Source of the DNA: a virus
Direction: 5' to 3' (one strand)
IMG/VR virus record: IMGVR_UViG_3300031616_000018
Coordinates: 1 to 35,336 of that record
DNA length: 35,336 nt
Below are positions 12,734-21,762 of this stretch, piece by piece. The first letter of the stretch is position 1, and every line of letters begins with the position of its first letter. The notes beneath the pieces are model-generated. The model ran no database searches. It saw only the letters and a program-made list of their open reading frames with translations, and was not told where the DNA came from. Position numbers and translations under genes: made by a program.

Positions 12734-12763
12734 GTCAGATTCATTATTCCACAATGGTCTGAC
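12734..12763. promoter_or_regulatory. AT-rich hairpin and extended -10 before the lysis cassette
   Basis: GTCAGA (12734-12739) pairs with TCTGAC (12758-12763), with CATT/AATG pairing inside. On the minus strand TGG-AATAAT (12743-12751) is an extended -10-type promoter 33 bases before the ATG at 12710; no good -35 is seen. The stretch is AT-rich against its GC-rich surroundings, as expected for a promoter. It could also serve as a weak terminator for the tail fibre genes upstream. Confidence 0.45.
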
Positions 12764-12766
12764 ATA

Positions 12767-13393
12767 TCAGGGGACGGTTGGCAGCGCGACCATCATCAGG
12801 CTGAGCGTCGGCGGGAACACCGTGTCGGTGTTGAACGGACCGGCCGGGGTGCCCGTCCAGAACATTTTCAGCTCCAGGAAGTCGCCAGCCGCAAGCTTCC
12901 ACATCGAGACAGCCGACGTCCACTGCTGGCCCGTAACCGTGCTGATCGGCCCCCACTTAGAGCCCTGCACGCCGGGCGCGGCGGTCGCACCGTTCAGGGC
13001 CACCGTGACCTGAAGGGCGCCGTTCACGCCCAACGCCGAGCCGATGTTGATGCCGCCGGCGGCGCTGGCCAACACCACGCACGGGGCCGGGGCGGTCAAG
13101 CGGGTCGGACTCGCGACGTTGAACCACGCCCCGTTGGACAGCGGACTGTTCGCCCCATTATTGAGCACCGCCGTGTCGAAGGTGATCGCCGTCAGGGCGC
13201 CCTTCACGAGGCTCTGTGCCGCCGCACGCTGAACCGCTACCGAGGCGAACCGTGAGAAGTTCGCGGCCAACGTAGCCGACTGCACCAACGCCTGATCGAC
13301 ATCGGAAGCCATCGACTGCACGTCGGCGGCGGAAACAACATCAGACGTCCACGGATAACGCAGCCGTAGATAAGGCGTCTTGCGCATAGTCAT
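12767..13393 (-). CDS. minor tail or tail-fibre protein
   Basis: The protein has 208 residues. The N-terminal part (RLRYPWTSDVVSAADVQSMA, then DVDQALVQSATLAANFSRFA) is typical of the trimeric base of actinophage tail fibres. The remainder is beta-rich, with Ser/Thr/Gly (LTAPAPCVVLASAAGG and VTVALNGATAAPG). It likely forms part of the host-recognition tip. It is separated by one base from 13395-13991, a sister protein with a similar layout. Receptor specificity cannot be inferred. Confidence 0.72.
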   Translation of the reverse strand: MTMRKTPYLRLRYPWTSDVVSAADVQSMASDVDQALVQSATLAANFSRFASVAVQRAAAQSLVKGALTAITFDTAVLNNGANSPLSNGAWFNVASPTRLTAPAPCVVLASAAGGINIGSALGVNGALQVTVALNGATAAPGVQGSKWGPISTVTGQQWTSAVSMWKLAAGDFLELKMFWTGTPAGPFNTDTVFPPTLSLMMVALPTVP

Positions 13394-13394
13394 G

Positions 13395-13991
13395 TCAGCT
13401 CACCGGCCCCAGATACATCCCCCAGAACCGCGAACCAGCGAGAATCGCTTTCTGGGAAGTCCCATTGAGCGCCAGATTGCACCTGGCGCCGCCCTGATAG
13501 ATGGGTGCCATGGCGAACAGATTGATCCATTCACCCGCGGTGTTCGTGTCGTCGTTACGCTGAAAGAAGTCGGTCGTCGACACCACCGTGGTTACCTGAT
13601 CTGTCGTGGTGACCTCAATATTTCCCATGGTCATGTCGCCGACAACCACAGAACCCGAGACCTGGGCGACCAGAACCGTAGCCCCGAACATCCACCACGA
13701 TGGCGCCTGACTGAAGGGTTGATTCCAGAATGTCGCGCCGACCGCCAGCCCACCCGTGTTGTCCCAGTCGACGGCGCCGAAGACCAGGGCCGAGCTTCCC
13801 GACAGAAATCCGCTACCGGTGACCGTCTGGCGTGCGATGAACGATGGACGACCCATGAACGCCCGGAAAGGCGCCTGCTCACTACGTAGGTTCGAGTCGA
13901 TCGCCGTGGCGAGACGATAGGAATCCTGCACGTCCGAGAAGTCGGATTCCAGCGGGTACGGGTAGCCCTCGGTGGTGGTGGTTCCGCTCAT
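13395..13991 (-). CDS. minor tail or tail-fibre protein
   Basis: The protein has 198 residues. It opens with a fibre-type helical base (GYPYPLESDFSDVQDSYRLA, then TAIDSNLRSEQAPFRAFMGR) and continues as beta-rich sequence (RQTVTGSGFLSGSSALVFG and MFGATVLVAQVSGSVVVGD). The ATG overlaps the stop of the larger tail protein as ATGA. With 12767-13393 it appears to be a second adhesin-type subunit, perhaps from ancient duplication of the base region. Confidence 0.72.
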   Translation of the reverse strand: MSGTTTTEGYPYPLESDFSDVQDSYRLATAIDSNLRSEQAPFRAFMGRPSFIARQTVTGSGFLSGSSALVFGAVDWDNTGGLAVGATFWNQPFSQAPSWWMFGATVLVAQVSGSVVVGDMTMGNIEVTTTDQVTTVVSTTDFFQRNDDTNTAGEWINLFAMAPIYQGGARCNLALNGTSQKAILAGSRFWGMYLGPVS

Positions 13992-15211
13992 GCGAAATAG
14001 TCCGATACCTTGATGGCGGATAGGGCCATGTATTTGACCGTGTATGTCGTTGCGGTGTTGGCCGCAAAGAACGACACACTGATCTGAACCGGCGTGGTCG
14101 GGTCGGTGCAGTAGGTCAGCGCCGACAGGTGCCCCGTCCCGCCGACGCCCTGATCGTTGGCCTGCGCGGCGTTGGACCGCATATCCGTTTCGAGCTGTCC
14201 GCTGATAGGGCCACCAAAGAACAGCAGGCCGATATAATTGCTAGGGGCTTCTGCTAACTGAATCTCGAAGGTGAGCAGCCAGATCCCCACCGGCAGGTAG
14301 ATCGACGTGTTGTTATATCCCAGGTTGGTAGGCGTGCCGACGTTGAATTCGGTGGCGCTATACGTCAGGGGCGGGAACAGCGCCGTGTTGATGGACAGAT
14401 TACTATTACTGATCCGTACGCGCGGGAACAAGGCGGCGAGCGATGTCAGCGGGTCGATCGTGGCCATCGCAGTGTCAGCCGCCTGCGCTAGCGACTGCAA
14501 AGCGGTCTGCCTCGGGAAAACGATGGACGGGTCGTAGCACATGGGATCCGTCGTAGCCGGCATCGGCAGGCTGTACGAACGGACCGAAACACTCTGATAC
14601 TTGGTGGTGATCGTTCCCAGCACCGTCGACTCGTCGCGGCCGTGGATACCCACCTGCGTACCCGACGTGTAGTCGGTGAACGCCGCATCAGTGCTGGTGG
14701 CCATCCAGCCGCCCGGCTCCGCACCGCTCGCCCACAGCTTCAGCGACATCACGTTTGTCTGGAGCGGCCGGCTCCAGTAGATCGAATAGCGCAGGTTATA
14801 GAAGGTGTTCGCCACGTACGTCAGCCCGGTCGCCACGGTGGCAATGGTCGTCAGGCCGCCTCCGACGACCTTGGAGAAGCGCAGCGAGACGGCGCCGCCG
14901 GCGGCAACCATCATCGAGCCCACGTAGTAGTTGGACGCGTTGGACAGCTTCGCGGCGAATCCAGCGGTGGCCAGGTTGGTAGCCGGGATCGCGCCTAACG
15001 CCACCTGTCCGACGATGTCGACGTTCGACGACTGCAGGTCGACGAACCCGAACTTCTCCCCGGCCGAGGCGATGGCGATCTGCGCCGTGGAGGGCGCCAC
15101 ACTGAACTGCGTGGCAGCGCCGTTGAGCGTGTACGCCTGTCCCGAGGTGGCCGACCCAAGGCCGTTGGAGACAGTGCGGTTGAACGTGTCGCTGTATCCG
15201 GTGGTCACCAT
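13988..15211 (-). CDS. tail fibre/minor tail protein with lectin-like N-terminal domain
   Basis: The protein has 407 residues. The ATG at 15211 follows GGGAGGAGG. Residues 6-205 form a concanavalin/laminin-G-like sandwich: YSDTFNRTVSNGLGSA, then FVDLQSSNVDIVGQVALG and NASNYYVGSMMVAAGG, ending with GTQVGIHGRDE. Such domains often bind carbohydrate. A helical region (RQTALQSLAQAADTAMATID, about 237-256) may trimerise, and the C-terminal half is again beta-rich. It is the main candidate for receptor binding, by position at the end of the tail block and by fold. Confidence 0.75.
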   Translation of the reverse strand: MVTTGYSDTFNRTVSNGLGSATSGQAYTLNGAATQFSVAPSTAQIAIASAGEKFGFVDLQSSNVDIVGQVALGAIPATNLATAGFAAKLSNASNYYVGSMMVAAGGAVSLRFSKVVGGGLTTIATVATGLTYVANTFYNLRYSIYWSRPLQTNVMSLKLWASGAEPGGWMATSTDAAFTDYTSGTQVGIHGRDESTVLGTITTKYQSVSVRSYSLPMPATTDPMCYDPSIVFPRQTALQSLAQAADTAMATIDPLTSLAALFPRVRISNSNLSINTALFPPLTYSATEFNVGTPTNLGYNNTSIYLPVGIWLLTFEIQLAEAPSNYIGLLFFGGPISGQLETDMRSNAAQANDQGVGGTGHLSALTYCTDPTTPVQISVSFFAANTATTYTVKYMALSAIKVSDYFA

Positions 15212-15236
15212 GCCATAACCTCCTCCCGCATTTCAG

Positions 15237-15740
15237 CTAGACGATAAATACCGCGACGTTGAACGCCAGGGTGCGCGCATCCGGTGACGTGCCGGTCGTG
15301 TTCGTCAAGATGATCTCGTACTGAGAATTGCTGGTATTCACCCACTGGCCATACCAGTGACGCGCGTTCGCGTTAGCGCTCTGCAGGTTGGTGAAGCCCA
15401 TCAGGTTCGCTCCCGCCGGGAACGCGACCGGATAGCTCTGCGGTCCGCTGGTCTGCAGCCCCGAGCCACCCGCCACCACATCTATGTTGACGGGAAAGAA
15501 CTGCGCTGGGACGGGGTTCGGGCGCCCCAGGATGACCCACGCCGCGTCTTGGCGAAACACGCTGACCGTGTCACCCACGTTGGGCATCAGTGTCCCCAGG
15601 CAGGCGAACGGGCCCACCTGAGCGCCGTTGATGTTCAGCGTGATACCCGCAGAGGACACGGCCGACACGACGCCGGCACGCAGCCCGTTGCCGATCCCGG
15701 CGGCCTTCTGCGTCTGGTGCGCAAGCTTGGTCGTGGCCAT
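15237..15740 (-). CDS. minor tail protein, small beta-barrel
   Basis: The protein has 167 residues; the ATG at 15740 shares its first base with the previous stop (TGATG). The first 75 residues look like a short OB-type barrel (RAGVVSAVSSAGITLNING, then GDTVSVFRQDAAWVILGR), seen in tail-tip proteins. The later part is beta-rich with conserved aromatic residues (HWYGQWVNTSNSQYEIILT). It is likely a tail-tip subunit associated with the DUF5047 protein upstream. Confidence 0.72.
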   Translation of the reverse strand: MATTKLAHQTQKAAGIGNGLRAGVVSAVSSAGITLNINGAQVGPFACLGTLMPNVGDTVSVFRQDAAWVILGRPNPVPAQFFPVNIDVVAGGSGLQTSGPQSYPVAFPAGANLMGFTNLQSANANARHWYGQWVNTSNSQYEIILTNTTGTSPDARTLAFNVAVFIV

Positions 15741-16882
15741 CAGGAGGCCACTGGGGCGTACGCGCGCAAACTCAACGACATGTCCCCAGTCTCGCGCAGG
15801 GGCAGCGTGAACCCGACAACCACCTGCGTGCTGGAGGCGTCCTCGGCATTCATCGCGATGAGGTCGCCCAACTCCAGTGATGGATCCGGGACGATCGATA
15901 CAGGGTCCCAGGTCTGCGTGATGGCGGTCGCCGCCTTCAGGTTGCTCTGGGCGGCCGACAGGCATTGTGCCTGCGTCAGCGCCGCCTGGTTTTGGATCAA
16001 GAGCGGCTTCTTGCCGAAGTTGCCCAGGTAGAAGGTGGGACTGCTCACGGTGGAGTCCCGGACGGTGGCGTAGACCGGCGCCGTGCCGTCCTGACGTTCC
16101 GAGGCGAACACCACCGAGTTGTAGACGCCAGTCCGCGACACGGTGATCGTCCAGTCCGCGATGGTGTTGCTCACCCCCGGCGCCGCGTTGGTGCCGTCCG
16201 ACAGGGTGATCTGCGCGGCCCGGCCCGGGCTCGTCCAGGGCGTCAGTTTCTGCACCATCGAACCGTCGGCCAGCGGATACCACAGCATGGCCACCGTCGC
16301 CGACATGTCGTCCAGGGCCTGCGCCCGGTCGGACTGCCACACCAGCGGCGGAATCAGCACGCCGGTCAGGTCGGAGGATCCGAAGACCACGTCGGGCAGG
16401 GCGTCACGCACGAGGCGCCGGAACTCCGTGCTGATCGTGTTCGTCGGCACCGACGACTGCGGCGTCTCGAACTGCGCGTCGACGACGTCCGCGGCAAGGT
16501 CGTTGGCGCCGAGGCTGACCGTGCCGTTGCGGCCCATCTGGACCTGTTCAATCCGGCCGTAGAAAACCGGGAAGGATGCTCGAGAGCCATCCCCGTAGAG
16601 GATTCCCCGGGAGGCACGCAGTCGATTCCCGAACGGGGTCAGCAGGCCGCCTGTGTCGATCGCTCCGTTGGCCAGCAGCGGAAACCATGACCGGTCCACC
16701 GACAGGGTGAGAACGCGCGCCACACGGCTGTTCAGGGTGGCGCGCACGCTGCCGTCGACGAACGGCAGGTTGGACAGCAGGACGTCGCCTTGCCGGTCGA
16801 GCACGTCGATCTGGTTGAAGACCACATGCGGGCGCGTCAGAGCATCCCGGTACTGCGCGTCGAGGCCCCCGGCCCACACCAT
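15740..16882 (-). CDS. DUF5047 minor tail protein
   Basis: The protein has 380 residues; the ATG at 16882 is in a TGATG overlap. It shows the DUF5047 pattern of actinophage tail proteins: RDALTRPHVVFNQIDVLD, then LPFVDGSVRATLNSRVARV and LTLSVDRSWFPLL in the first 80 residues, then a body ending in PDPSLELGDLIAMNAED and VVGFTLPLRETGDMSLSLR. By position it would be in the distal tail or hub. It is between two tail-tip proteins, all in one coupled run after the tape measure. Confidence 0.8.
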   Translation of the reverse strand: MVWAGGLDAQYRDALTRPHVVFNQIDVLDRQGDVLLSNLPFVDGSVRATLNSRVARVLTLSVDRSWFPLLANGAIDTGGLLTPFGNRLRASRGILYGDGSRASFPVFYGRIEQVQMGRNGTVSLGANDLAADVVDAQFETPQSSVPTNTISTEFRRLVRDALPDVVFGSSDLTGVLIPPLVWQSDRAQALDDMSATVAMLWYPLADGSMVQKLTPWTSPGRAAQITLSDGTNAAPGVSNTIADWTITVSRTGVYNSVVFASERQDGTAPVYATVRDSTVSSPTFYLGNFGKKPLLIQNQAALTQAQCLSAAQSNLKAATAITQTWDPVSIVPDPSLELGDLIAMNAEDASSTQVVVGFTLPLRETGDMSLSLRAYAPVAS

Positions 16883-18174
16883 CAGCCCGCCAGCCCGTCC
16901 AGAACCTGAGTCCAGGTCAGCCCGGCGCCGTTGACGGCCGCCCATGTCGCGTACCGGTTGCACGTGTCCTGCCAGCGCGCCCCCACGGCGCCCTGCATGG
17001 GGCCGCCCGGGGAGCTGACAGCCGCGTGCGGCAGCGAGAACACGCGCAGGGGGATGCGATGGTCGGGCAGCACCCGGCCCTTCGCCACAGTCCCCACGGA
17101 CAGGTACCGGTCGGGCAGGCCGAACTCGTCGGGCGCCTGGAAGAGCAGCGGCGAGCCCGGCGCTAGCAGCACGTCGAGCCGGTCACGGTCCGCGAAGGTG
17201 CGCGACACCAGCGTCAGGGTGGAGGTGACCGAACTGCGAACCTTCGACACGACGACCGGGTTCGGCTGGTTGTTGACGTTGAACGTCGCCGCGTTGGCCG
17301 CCTGGTCCTCGGTGTCCAGCGACTGCCAGAACACCCCCTCGGCGGGGATACACAGCGGATTCGGGTCGAACGTGAAGTCGACTCGCACGTTGTTGCCGGG
17401 CCGCAGCGGGTCCTTGAACTGGCACGCCCCCAGCGACGGCAGCAGCACGCCGCCCGAGGTCGCCGAGCCGGCCGCGTTCATCACGACGACCGAGGACGCA
17501 CTGACGACGGTCGTGGCGGCCGGGGTACCGCTCATCGTGATGAACGCCTGCACGGACACCGTGTTCGCTGGCGCGGTCGCAGTGGCCGTCACGACGGTGG
17601 CCGCGAGGACCGTGGCCGAGCTGCTGGTGCTGGACAGGATCGCCCCCGACGAGTCCCGGAAGCTGACCCCCACCGTGACGCCCTGCGAGACGTTCGCCGA
17701 CAGGCTGGCCGTCGCCGTGAACGAGGCGCCCGGGGTAGCCGCGATGTCCTCCGCCCGGATCGCCGGGTTGGCGGTCGCCCCCGCCGTGAAGAACGACAGG
17801 AAATCGGCGCCGGACCGCGAGGAGGTCGCCCGGATCGTGATCGCCGGGTCGGTCGGATACCACGGGTCGGTGAAGTTGCTGGAAAACGTCGGATTGGCGT
17901 TCAGGGTCACCGACGGTGCGGTTGCGGTGTAGTAGACCGAGGCGTCGAGTGGTGCCTCGGTGTCGTACAGGACCGCCTTGTACCCGGCCTGCATAGGCGC
18001 GTACGCCAGGCTGCCGATGGTGGCCGGGATTCCATGGTTGCGGACCGCCGTGGCCGCCCCCGTGCTCGGGTCGACGCGACTCACGTAGGCGTACGGGGCG
18101 TCAACGTCGGAGAAGTCCAGGTCGAGGCGGACCTGAGACTTCGTCACGTCGGCGGTCGCGGTGATCGTCGACAC
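16882..18174 (-). CDS. minor tail protein with carbohydrate-binding-like domain
   Basis: The protein has 430 residues and starts at an ATG three bases after the tape-measure stop. The N-terminal third is beta-rich (ITATADVTKSQVRLDLDFS). Residues 90-245 look like a jelly-roll/CBM-type insert (FTATASLSANVSQGVTVGVS, VTATATAPANTVSVQAFITM). The last third holds conserved distal-tail residues (FADRDRLDVLLAPGSPLLFQ, then YLSVGTVAKGRVLPDHR, then RWQDTCNRYATWAAVNG). It corresponds to the distal tail position, straight after the tape measure protein. Confidence 0.76.
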   Translation of the reverse strand: MSTITATADVTKSQVRLDLDFSDVDAPYAYVSRVDPSTGAATAVRNHGIPATIGSLAYAPMQAGYKAVLYDTEAPLDASVYYTATAPSVTLNANPTFSSNFTDPWYPTDPAITIRATSSRSGADFLSFFTAGATANPAIRAEDIAATPGASFTATASLSANVSQGVTVGVSFRDSSGAILSSTSSSATVLAATVVTATATAPANTVSVQAFITMSGTPAATTVVSASSVVVMNAAGSATSGGVLLPSLGACQFKDPLRPGNNVRVDFTFDPNPLCIPAEGVFWQSLDTEDQAANAATFNVNNQPNPVVVSKVRSSVTSTLTLVSRTFADRDRLDVLLAPGSPLLFQAPDEFGLPDRYLSVGTVAKGRVLPDHRIPLRVFSLPHAAVSSPGGPMQGAVGARWQDTCNRYATWAAVNGAGLTWTQVLDGLAG

Positions 18175-18177
18175 CTG

Positions 18178-20580
18178 TCACCTCGTCCCGTAGGCAAGCT
18201 CGCTGGCCTGGTCGTTCATCTTCTTGTCGATCCGCACGTCGAGGATATCGGTGATCTCCCGGGTGCCCAGGTACACCTTCACCAGCGTGGTGCCGACGTT
18301 GCCCATCTTGGAGCCCAGGATGTCCAGCAGGCCCGTGCTCTTGGCGACCGCAGCCGCCTTGGCAGGGTCTCCCATCGGGACCACCGCCTCCGGTCCGGCC
18401 TCGCCGACCACGGCCAGGGTGGGCTTGTTGACCAGGCCGCCGGACGCCAGCAGCGGCAGGTGCGGCAGGCCGATGTGCAGGAAGCCGCCCACCTTGTCGA
18501 TGCCCGAGTTGAAGCCGCTGATGACGGAGTCGATACCGGCGCGCAGGCCGCCCAGAATGTCGCCTCCGACATTGCGCATGAAGCCGGAGATCCGGCCCGG
18601 CAGCGACCGCACGAACCCGACTACAGCATCGGCCCCCTCGCTGACCTCACGTTTGGCCCACGTCCAGGCGCTGCGGAAGGCTCCGCCGATGATGCCGGGG
18701 AGCCTTCCCATGAAGGAGGCGATCTTGCCGGGCAGTTGGGTGAAGGTGAAGACCACAGCCGACACCCCGGCATCGAGAGTGGCCCTGCCCAGCGAGAAGG
18801 CCAAGTTCCACAAGTCCACGAACAGATGCCCGACGCCCTTGATGGCATCCCAGATCAGGCCCGGGGCCTTGATGAAGATGGCGAGTAGCAAGCCGACTCC
18901 GACACCGATGGCTTCCCCGGCGGCGTGCAGCGCGCCCAGGAAGAGCTGGCCGAGAAGGCCCGGCAGGGCGGACAGCGCGGACCAGATCCGGCCGGGGATG
19001 CTGGCGAAGAAGCCGGGCAGGGTGACGGTAAACCAGGTGGCTATGTCCTTGCCTACCGAGACGATCCAATGCCAGATGCCGATGAAGAAGTCGGAGATGG
19101 CACTCCACGCCGACTTGAGCGCATCGGTGACAACACCCCAGTTCTTGTAGATCAGGTACGCCCCGGCGGCGATGGCAGCGATGGCCAGCACGATCCAGGT
19201 GACCGGGTCCAGCGCATCCACGATCGCCTCATAGATGGCGACTGCCATCAGGGCCGCCTTGTAGACCCCCCACGCGGCGGCGGCGGCCAGGAGTAGGTGT
19301 GGGTGCTGGGCGAGCACGTTGGCGATACTCACGATCAACGGGGTGATCTTGACCAGGGCATCGGCGAGGCCGCCGGCGAGAACTCCCGCCAACGTGCCGA
19401 TCACCGGGAGAAGCGGCGTCAGCACCTGCTGCATGGTGCTCAGGGCGGTATTCAGCAGCCGGAATATCTGCGCCAATGCCTCCTTGCCCTGCGCGGTCCG
19501 AAAGAAGGCCGCGAGCTGGCCGATCAGCGTGCTCAGGAATCCGAGAGCCTGCGCGCCGTCCGCCTGTAGCGCTGAGATCAGCGACGACACAAGATCAAAA
19601 ACGTTGTGGAGAAGGCCGCCGAACTGCCGCAACACCACCAGGGCGTCATCGAAGAACTGCGCCAGCACGCCCGAGTTCGCGGCCTCGGAGATGAACTGCG
19701 AGAAGTTGCCCAGCAGACGCGCGAACCCTCCGGCCAGGGTGGCGAACAGCGGCCCGGCCACGGCGCCGATCGTGAGCAGCGCCGACACGAACTGCCCGAG
19801 CGCCGGGATGAACGGCTTGATCGCCTCGTGCGCCGCGATGAAGATCGACGCCAGATCCTGCTTCCCGTTGCCGAAGGCGGTCAGCAGATTCCGGCCCATC
19901 TGCCCCAGGTCGGCGGAGAGCTGACGCAGCCCGGCCCGCAGCGTCGGCAGCAGCGTGTGTGCGACCCGGGTCAGCACGCCCTGGAGCTGCACGAAAAAGG
20001 TCTGCTGCACATCCTGCTGCAACTGGTGGAACGCCGGATGCAGGATGCGGATCTCGTTGACGAAGGACCGCGCCGCCGGGGCCAGCTTCTTCATCGCCTC
20101 GTTGAACTGCGCCGCCTTCTTCGGGTCGAAGGCGTCCTTCAGTGCGGCGCCGACACCGTTGGTGGCCATCTTCAGCACGGCCAGCGAACCGACCATCGTG
20201 AAGACCGCAGCGGGGATGGTGGCCGACAGCGCGAGCGCGGCCGGGGCGAGCGCTGCTGCCGCCTCAATGCCCAAGGCGATCAGGACGGGCATGAACCCGG
20301 CGGCTATGCCGCTCATGGCGGCCGACAGCCCCTTGCCGAAGCTGCGTCCGCCCTTCTTGCCCTCCTTCTCCATGTCATTTTCGATCTTGGAGTCGACGCC
20401 CTTGGCGAGGTTGTCGGCCGCCGACTCGCCCGCCTTCTCCGCCGACTTGTCCAGCTCCTCGAACTTCAGACCCTTGGTCTGCTCGTCGAGCGCCTTCTTG
20501 ATCTCCTGACGCAGGCCGGGCGTGAACTTCGACAGGTCGGCGAACACCTGCACCAACGCCCGCCCGACCACACCTGCCAT
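18178..20580 (-). CDS. tape measure protein
   Basis: The protein has 800 residues, the largest product here. The N-terminal part is helical and charged (VQVFADLSKFTPGLRQEIKK, then EELDKSAEKAGESAADNLAK), followed by hydrophobic segments (about 100-160, ALGIEAAAALAPAALALSAT) and more at about 440-500. The second half has Trp and LPG repeats (WHWIVSVGKDIATWF, FTQLPGKIASFMGRLPG, VRSLPGRISGFMRNVGGD). It ends with the usual tape-measure signature GGLVNKPTLAVVGEAGPEAV. The protein sets tail length and helps DNA enter the host; by the common scale of about 0.15 nm per residue the tail would be roughly 120 nm. Separation from the chaperone gene is three bases. Confidence 0.93.
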   Translation of the reverse strand: MAGVVGRALVQVFADLSKFTPGLRQEIKKALDEQTKGLKFEELDKSAEKAGESAADNLAKGVDSKIENDMEKEGKKGGRSFGKGLSAAMSGIAAGFMPVLIALGIEAAAALAPAALALSATIPAAVFTMVGSLAVLKMATNGVGAALKDAFDPKKAAQFNEAMKKLAPAARSFVNEIRILHPAFHQLQQDVQQTFFVQLQGVLTRVAHTLLPTLRAGLRQLSADLGQMGRNLLTAFGNGKQDLASIFIAAHEAIKPFIPALGQFVSALLTIGAVAGPLFATLAGGFARLLGNFSQFISEAANSGVLAQFFDDALVVLRQFGGLLHNVFDLVSSLISALQADGAQALGFLSTLIGQLAAFFRTAQGKEALAQIFRLLNTALSTMQQVLTPLLPVIGTLAGVLAGGLADALVKITPLIVSIANVLAQHPHLLLAAAAAWGVYKAALMAVAIYEAIVDALDPVTWIVLAIAAIAAGAYLIYKNWGVVTDALKSAWSAISDFFIGIWHWIVSVGKDIATWFTVTLPGFFASIPGRIWSALSALPGLLGQLFLGALHAAGEAIGVGVGLLLAIFIKAPGLIWDAIKGVGHLFVDLWNLAFSLGRATLDAGVSAVVFTFTQLPGKIASFMGRLPGIIGGAFRSAWTWAKREVSEGADAVVGFVRSLPGRISGFMRNVGGDILGGLRAGIDSVISGFNSGIDKVGGFLHIGLPHLPLLASGGLVNKPTLAVVGEAGPEAVVPMGDPAKAAAVAKSTGLLDILGSKMGNVGTTLVKVYLGTREITDILDVRIDKKMNDQASELAYGTR

Positions 20581-20583
20581 GAG

Positions 20584-21153
20584 TCAGGATCCTACGGGTA
20601 TAGGTGGGGTGGCCTGCCCCATCAGGGCCGCAAACGCCGACTCGGCCGCACGCTGGTCATACATGTCCTCCGGCTTCACACCCTCCACCCCGATCGGGGG
20701 CAGCCGCAGGTCGATGTCGAACTTGTTGCGCTCCTTGTCGTCCATCGTGCGTACACAGATCACGTAGATGGCGTTCAGGGCTGCCCCCAGGCTCACCCGG
20801 TCCAGGTCCACCCCGAGCCGGGTCAGCTCCCCGCCGATGATGTGCCACGACGCCCCGGACGAGCGGATCAGCCGGTCCGCCTCCCACCACGGCCGCCCGG
20901 CCGCCGCCGTCAGTAGCTCCCGCGAGCGGGTGGCGATCAGCTCAGCCGTGACCTCGCCGTCCAGCAGCAGGTCGGCGATGCGCTCCTCGGCGTCGCCGTC
21001 CATCAGCCCGGGGATCAGCGGTAGCGGCGTCTCCTCGTCGAGGATCGCAAGGAACCATTCGGCCGCTGGCCGGGGCGGGACCACGAAGGTCTCCCCGGCC
21101 AGCTCAACTTCAAGCGCCCAGATCTTCAGGGCGGCGAGGGCGTCAGCCGCCAT
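20584..21153 (-). CDS. tail assembly chaperone-like protein (second, T-like)
   Basis: The protein has 189 residues, with the ATG at 21153. It lies directly before the tape measure, where the second chaperone normally lies. Characteristic segments are VVPPRPAAEWFLAILDE, then TAAAGRPWWEADRLIRSSG and DRVSLGAALNAIYVICV, with KERNKFDIDLRLPP. The protein would help fold and load the tape measure for tube assembly. Unlike many siphophages, it is not made by ribosomal frameshift from the first chaperone; three small genes separate the two. It overlaps 21143-21496 by 11 bases. Confidence 0.72.
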   Translation of the reverse strand: MAADALAALKIWALEVELAGETFVVPPRPAAEWFLAILDEETPLPLIPGLMDGDAEERIADLLLDGEVTAELIATRSRELLTAAAGRPWWEADRLIRSSGASWHIIGGELTRLGVDLDRVSLGAALNAIYVICVRTMDDKERNKFDIDLRLPPIGVEGVKPEDMYDQRAAESAFAALMGQATPPIPVGS

Positions 21154-21496
21154 TGCAACCCGGACAGGTGTGCTCCGGGGCTGACGGATGGATCGGCCCG
21201 CCCGGCATGTATCTGCGCCGCACGATGGCGTCGCGCTGCGCGGCCTGATAGCCCTGCCGGAATGCGATCTTGCGCAGGTGATCGTGGCGCCAGAAGTGGA
21301 ACGGCAGCCACACCGCAAGCGCCACGTAGGCGACCAACTGGATCGGCCAGGGCACGTACCGGGCCAGGTACTCCGTCCACGGGATGGTGCCCGCCGGGTG
21401 CAGCAGGCCCGCCACGCACTCCATGACGATCGCAGCCAGGGTGACCCCCAGGAACACGACCGTCCAGACGATCCGCGCCCGCTTGAGGCCGCTCAC
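21143..21496 (-). CDS. small membrane protein within the tail operon
   Basis: The protein has 117 residues from a GTG at 21496 (GTGA overlap). Two membrane helices are clear: residues 9-29 (IVWTVVFLGVTLAAIVMECV) and about 46-66 (WPIQLVAYVALAVWLPFHF). The C-terminal end is basic and carries a CPGC pair (PEHTCPGCNGG). An inner-membrane gene between two tail chaperones is unusual. It might prevent superinfection or anchor tail assembly, but no function is known. Confidence 0.7.
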   Translation of the reverse strand: MSGLKRARIVWTVVFLGVTLAAIVMECVAGLLHPAGTIPWTEYLARYVPWPIQLVAYVALAVWLPFHFWRHDHLRKIAFRQGYQAAQRDAIVRRRYMPGGPIHPSAPEHTCPGCNGG

Positions 21497-21762
21497 CTGG
21501 TCACCTTCGGGTCGAGCCGGGCACAGGCACCCTCTGGCAGGTCCGCCCCGTCTGTGTGGTCCACGGACGCCGACATGCCGCCGTCCACCAGGACCAGGCC
21601 GCCAAGTGGCCAGGTCGCCGGAGGCCCCTCCTGGCCGACCGGGACCGCCACTGCGGCCAGGTCGTAATCGAGCAGCAGCGCCCCGCACCAGGCGCACCGC
21701 TGTCGAAGGAACCGGTCGCCGATCTGGATGCGGTCACCAGCGATGTGAATCACGCCGGTCAT
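21493..21762 (-). CDS. Cys-containing hypothetical protein of the tail operon
   Basis: The protein has 89 residues. The N-terminal part (VIHIAGDRIQIGDRFLRQRC) leads to CAWCGALLLDYDLAAVAVP, a small beta fold with a CxxC pair. A later Cys (GACARLDP) could be a third zinc ligand. The function is unknown. The ATG overlaps the previous stop as ATGA, and it is coupled to the membrane gene by GTGA. Confidence 0.66.
   Translation of the reverse strand: MTGVIHIAGDRIQIGDRFLRQRCAWCGALLLDYDLAAVAVPVGQEGPPATWPLGGLVLVDGGMSASVDHTDGADLPEGACARLDPKVTR

Noticed and set aside
19606-20916. Rightward open frame opposite the tape measure
   Set aside because: Low-complexity shadow of the tape measure gene without motifs.
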